This document shows positions 30,976-33,713 of a stretch of 33,713 bases of DNA, piece by piece. A program made the translations under genes and the position numbers. The notes beneath the pieces are model-generated. The model made no database searches, had not been told where the DNA came from, and worked only from the letters and a program-made list of their open reading frames with translations. Origin of the DNA: Opitutales bacterium (GTDB taxonomy: Bacteria > Verrucomicrobiota > Verrucomicrobiia > Opitutales > UBA953); contig JAGBIL010000029.1 in NCBI GenBank assembly GCA_017935025.1, forward strand, positions 1 through 33,713. Reading direction: 5' to 3'. Every line of letters begins with the position of its first letter. The stretch's first letter is position 1.

Positions 30976-32124
30976 TTAAGCAACCGCCTCCCGCGTATTG
31001 TTGTATTGCCTCGGGAACTGTAATATATTCTCGCGCCAACATATTACCCCCCCCCTATCATCCATACGATTGCACCTTGTATCAACAGGCGTCAGGCTAT
31101 TCCCACCCTTTTCTTTGCCCCTTGGCAAAGTCTCTCCCATGATACGCCAATCGTATGCAGAATTCGTAATGACGAGTTTCATTAAATTTCCCTCTCTGGC
31201 ATACCTCTTTTTCAAGGCTTCAAACAGAAAATCACCGATCTTCTCTCTCATTGAATGCCGAAAACGATGTAAGCATGAAAAAACACTTCCCCCCGCCTTT
31301 CCGAATTTTTCAAAACAAGATAAAATTCTTCTTTTTTCTATCGCCCTCTGACGGTTACGACAGGCAGAACCAATTCCGGCAACAAATCGAGATTCATTCT
31401 GTAAAAGCAAATACACTCGATCCCAAACAACAACGTGATCAGAAAGAGCTTTTTCAGGATTCAAACTTGATGTCGCAGCACCCTCTCGAACTCGATAATG
31501 ATAAAATGGATGGGCGATGTGCGCTATTTTTTTTGCCTTTAACGCGAGCTCTATGGACAACAAAAGATCTTCGCAATAAGCGATTTCCGTCGAGAAATAT
31601 AGTCCGTTTCCTCTCAGGACGGCTGCACGGATCAGTTTGCACCAAACTGATCCGTGCAGCCGTCCTGAGAGGAAACCCATGATCATATTTTCGGAATCGA
31701 CAATTTCGAGTCCTTGAGAACGAAGAACAATCATTGTGTCGGACTCTGTCCAAAAATCACACCAAACAAAATCCGCATTGTTTTCCGTTCCCGCTAAATA
31801 CATCTGCTCATACATGTCAGGCTCAATCCAATCGTCCGGATCTACAAAGCCGATCCACTCGCCGCGAGCATTGTCTAAGCCGAGATTCCGGGCAGAGGAA
31901 ACCCCGCCGTTTTCTTTGTGGAAGACGCGGATGCGGGAGTCGCGGGTGGCGTAGTCGTCGCAGATTTTTCCGGAGTTGTCGGGAGAACCGTCATCGACGA
32001 GAATCAGCTCAAAATCCGTAAACGTCTGCGCGAGAACGCTTTCGATACATTCCGGCAAATACTTCTCCACCTTGTACACGGGAACAATCACCGAAACTTT
32101 CGGGACAGATTGTGTCGGAGACAT
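30976..32124 (-). CDS. Family 2 glycosyltransferase containing a perfect palindrome and a C9 tract
   Basis: A 382-residue GT-A fold enzyme, first in the minus-strand operon. An ATG exists at 32169, but the one at 32124 is preferred because GGAGG lies 7 bases before it, a rare clear Shine-Dalgarno in this window. Motifs: KVSVIVPVYKVEKYLPECIE, LILVDDGSPDNSGKICDDYA, GFVDPDDW (DxD) and a later YCEDLLLSIE. Residues around GFLSGRLHGSVWCKLIRAAV are encoded by a 71-bp near-self-complementary sequence (31606-31676). Near the end, after NRMDD, a run of nine Gs encodes the Gly-Gly of RGGVICW, so slippage would change the last 25 residues. Confidence 0.85.
   Translation of the reverse strand: MSPTQSVPKVSVIVPVYKVEKYLPECIESVLAQTFTDFELILVDDGSPDNSGKICDDYATRDSRIRVFHKENGGVSSARNLGLDNARGEWIGFVDPDDWIEPDMYEQMYLAGTENNADFVWCDFWTESDTMIVLRSQGLEIVDSENMIMGFLSGRLHGSVWCKLIRAAVLRGNGLYFSTEIAYCEDLLLSIELALKAKKIAHIAHPFYHYRVREGAATSSLNPEKALSDHVVVWDRVYLLLQNESRFVAGIGSACRNRQRAIEKRRILSCFEKFGKAGGSVFSCLHRFRHSMREKIGDFLFEALKKRYAREGNLMKLVITNSAYDWRIMGETLPRGKEKGGNSLTPVDTRCNRMDDRGGVICWRENILQFPRQYNNTREAVA
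31047..31055. repeat. C9 homopolymer near the 3' end of the first GT2 gene
   Basis: Nine Cs on the plus strand. The left flank CGCCAACATATTA resembles CGCCAATATTA beside the tract at 27732-27740. With eight bases the GT2 would end right after the tract; with ten it would run on into the next gene. Confidence 0.85.
31606..31676. repeat. Perfect palindrome with 34-bp arms inside a GT2 gene
   Basis: Left arm 31606-31639 and right arm 31643-31676 are exact reverse complements around a 3-base CAC. The arm starts GTTTCCTCTCAGG and ends ATCAGTTTG. The minus strand reads it as an acceptable GT2 segment, so the palindrome is in frame with the gene. Confidence 0.95.
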
Positions 32125-32173
32125 TATTTTACCTCCGCCTCTTCCTAAACTTTCTTTACTTGTTTGCATTTTC

Positions 32174-32215
32174 TATTTTTATAAAAACTAAATTACTACT
32201 TTATATTTTTATAAA
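32174..32215. promoter_or_regulatory. Divergent AT-rich promoter region with direct repeats
   Basis: TATTTTTATAAA occurs at 32174-32185 and 32204-32215, start points 30 bases apart (about three helix turns). This lies between the divergent GT2 operon and the DUF4143 gene. Tandem operators or overlapping promoters are possible; neither is shown. Confidence 0.4.
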
Positions 32216-32256
32216 TTATCATTGAGAAAAGAACCCGAATTCGCTTTATTTTTACC

Positions 32257-33420
32257 ATGAGCAACGAGGCCTTTATCACACGCATTTTGGCGTCGGAATT
32301 TCCGCGACTCCAAACGCAATTCCCGATTTTGAGTGTCACGGGACCGCGTCAATCGGGGAAAACGTCGCTGTGTAAAAACGTTTTTCCAGACTACCGATAC
32401 GCCAATTTGGAGTTGGCGATGACGCGCACTGCGGCAGAAAACGATCCTGCGGCATTTTTGCGTGCGTTCGGGAACAACGGCGCAATTATCGACGAGGCGC
32501 AACGCGTTCCCGAGCTTTTTTCCGCCGCGCAAGTGCTTGTGGACGAAGACCGTTCCCGCAAATTTGTTTTCACCGGAAGCAGTAACTTTCTGCTCATGAA
32601 AAACATTTCGCAATCGCTCGCGGGACGCGTCGCAATTACCAAGTTGCTTCCGTTCTCGCTTGCGGAGCTCTCCGAATTTGCGGCAAATGCCGATGTTGAC
32701 GAATTGATTTTTAGAGGCGGTTTTCCTGCGGTTTGGAAGCCGGACGCACGCCCCGATGATATTTTCGCCAACTACTACGAAACCTATATTGAGCGGGATG
32801 TTCGCCAAGTGGAGGAAATTCGAAATCTGCGTTCTTTTCGCGATTTTATTCGACTCTGCGCTTCTTCGACCGGCAGTGAATTCAATGCGAGCGCATTCGC
32901 GAAATCCCTCGGAGTCAGTATCCAGACCGTTCAGTCGTGGACATCCGTTCTTGAAGCTTCTTACGTCGTTATTCGCCTGCCCGCGTTTTTCCGCAACATC
33001 AGGAAAACCATCGTTAAGCGCCCCAAACTCTACATGTGCGATACCGGACTGGCTTGCTGGTTGCTCGGCATCGAATCTGCCGAACAGCTCAAATCGCATC
33101 CTCTGCGCGGGGCTCTTTTTGAAAATCTCATCGTCCTCGAATTTTTCAAACGCCGATTTTCCTCTGCCGCGCGCACCGACACCTTGTTCTTTTACCGAGA
33201 CCAAGCCCAAAAGGAAATCGATCTTGTTGAAGAACGCGCCGGAAAACTCCTCGCCTACGAAATCAAAAGCACAACAAGCTTCCGCAAAGATTTTTTCAAA
33301 AACCTCAATTACTTCCGCTCTGTCTTCGGAGGTGAGGTTCGTTCGACACAACTCATCTACGCCGGAGAAACCGAACTCCCGTCCGAGAACAACGGAATCA
33401 TCAACTTTAGAAATCTCTGA
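32257..33420 (+). CDS. AAA-type ATPase with DUF4143 domain
   Basis: A 387-residue ATP-binding protein. Walker A is TGPRQSGKTSL at 28-38, Walker B GAIIDEAQRVP at 75-85, sensor-like FTGSSNF after it and LAGRVAITKLLPFSLAEL next. A short helical region (FRGGFPAVWK, YYETYIERDVRQVEEI) leads to the DUF4143 C-terminal domain. That domain carries KLYMCDTGLACWLLGI and a nuclease-like strand pair, FYRDQAQKEIDLVEE followed by LLAYEIKS, which resembles a PD-(D/E)XK core (D in EIDLV, E-x-K in EIKS). Proteins of this family are common in gut bacteria and have no settled function. Confidence 0.88.
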   Translation: MSNEAFITRILASEFPRLQTQFPILSVTGPRQSGKTSLCKNVFPDYRYANLELAMTRTAAENDPAAFLRAFGNNGAIIDEAQRVPELFSAAQVLVDEDRSRKFVFTGSSNFLLMKNISQSLAGRVAITKLLPFSLAELSEFAANADVDELIFRGGFPAVWKPDARPDDIFANYYETYIERDVRQVEEIRNLRSFRDFIRLCASSTGSEFNASAFAKSLGVSIQTVQSWTSVLEASYVVIRLPAFFRNIRKTIVKRPKLYMCDTGLACWLLGIESAEQLKSHPLRGALFENLIVLEFFKRRFSSAARTDTLFFYRDQAQKEIDLVEERAGKLLAYEIKSTTSFRKDFFKNLNYFRSVFGGEVRSTQLIYAGETELPSENNGIINFRNL

Positions 33421-33510
33421 CGTTCCCGCAATCGGCACAATCCCCCCGGCAAAGCGGTTAAAAACCGCTTCTCCCCAATAAAGATCTGTTTTTATCCGGT
33501 TCATCCGTAG

Positions 33511-33708
33511 TTAATTTTTAAGAGTTTTTTCCAAAAAGACGCGGGAGCGCTCCTGTTCACGGGAACGAGTAACGTTGACCGTTTCCCAATCGATTTTTTC
33601 GGAGATGAGCGAAGAAACACGTTCCTGTAATTTCTCCGAATCTTCGTCCGTCAATATGAGACGATTTTCCAAGCCGAACATTTTCAACAAGGAACGGAAA
33701 CGCGACAT
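33511..33708 (-). CDS. Unknown protein (may extend beyond the window)
   Basis: A 65-residue frame from the ATG at 33708 to TAA at 33511. It is mostly helical and charged (FRSLLKMFGLENRLILTDEDSEKLQERVSSL). The window ends 5 bases beyond this ATG, so this may be the C-terminal end of a longer protein. Not recognised. Confidence 0.4.
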   Translation of the reverse strand: MSRFRSLLKMFGLENRLILTDEDSEKLQERVSSLISEKIDWETVNVTRSREQERSRVFLEKTLKN

Positions 33709-33713
33709 TCCGC

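Larger units (their letters stand above)
4761..33571. repeat. Dispersed short motif RCGGGAACG / CGTTCCCGY
   Basis: A 9-base word with core CGGGAAC recurs on both strands from 4761 to 33571, in genes and between them; some copies extend to CRCGGGAACGCTTTT. A by-eye tally of GGGAAC/GTTCCC gives roughly 85-90 over about 29 kb, most with the flanking C or G that makes CGGGAAC. Random expectation for the 7-mer on both strands is about 4. None was found in 1-4380, and density falls to about 1.5 per kb in the polysaccharide locus. The extent given is of the scattered set, not one continuous element. Confidence 0.75.

Noticed and set aside
31251-31682. Plus-strand reading frame of 143 codons inside the GT2 gene
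   Set aside because: It is a shadow of the minus-strand GT2 gene; its familiar string FLSGRLHGSV comes only from the palindrome symmetry.
1-33713. CRISPR array, rRNA, tRNA or IS element
   Set aside because: No regularly spaced direct repeats, tRNA-like folds, rRNA-like sequence or transposase frames were seen on either strand.

Overview
The window looks like chromosome from a Verrucomicrobiota bacterium, most likely an Opitutales-type, host-associated lineage. The evidence is indirect: two secreted proteins end in PEP-CTERM tails, one carries autotransporter-type beta repeats, several proteins have lysine/alanine/proline-rich extensions, and Shine-Dalgarno sequences are mostly weak. No rRNA, tRNA, IS element or CRISPR array was seen.

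Layout. (1) 1-4373 is an AT-rich, all-plus-strand island: a PD-(D/E)XK nuclease resembling a restriction enzyme, two paralogous ParB/sulfiredoxin-fold proteins and a D12-class adenine methyltransferase, closed by a terminator. It differs in base composition from everything to its right. (2) 4696-8967 is GC-richer core: a two-RHH protein with a histone-H1-like tail (minus strand), a degenerate SDR protein with a basic tail, then rpmH, rnpA, a yidD-nadD fusion and rsfS with a Lys/Thr/Ala-rich head. (3) 9112-12576 (minus) is a large secreted S6-like serine protease with a beta-repeat stalk and a PEP-CTERM anchor. (4) 12763-18164 holds a DUF486 membrane protein and a minus-strand tripartite efflux operon (TolC-like, MacA-like, ATPase, MacB-like permease). 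(5) 18313-24625 is a plus-strand housekeeping run: uppP, a small membrane protein, leuD, ruvA, yhbY, fhs and a tryptophanase/tyrosine phenol-lyase. (6) 24769-25626 (minus) is a second PEP-CTERM protein, followed by about 860 bases without an intact gene that hold hairpins and a glycosyltransferase remnant. (7) 26486-32124 is a surface-polysaccharide locus: an O-antigen ligase/polymerase (plus), then a tightly packed minus-strand operon of three GT2 glycosyltransferases, an EpsG-like polymerase and an acetyltransferase with a frameshift at a run of nine Cs. (8) 32257-33713 holds a DUF4143 ATPase and the end of an unknown gene.

The strongest system-level signals are these. A short motif, RCGGGAACG (complement CGTTCCCGY), is spread at about three copies per kb over the core in both orientations and several reading frames. 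It forms one terminator as an inverted pair and is absent from the AT-rich island, a pattern like a DNA-uptake sequence. The restriction-like island carries two ParB-like proteins of unknown role. Exactly nine-base C tracts recur around polysaccharide genes and suggest phase variation. A nearly identical 20-base element lies upstream of both PEP-CTERM genes. A perfect 34-bp-arm palindrome lies inside a glycosyltransferase gene.
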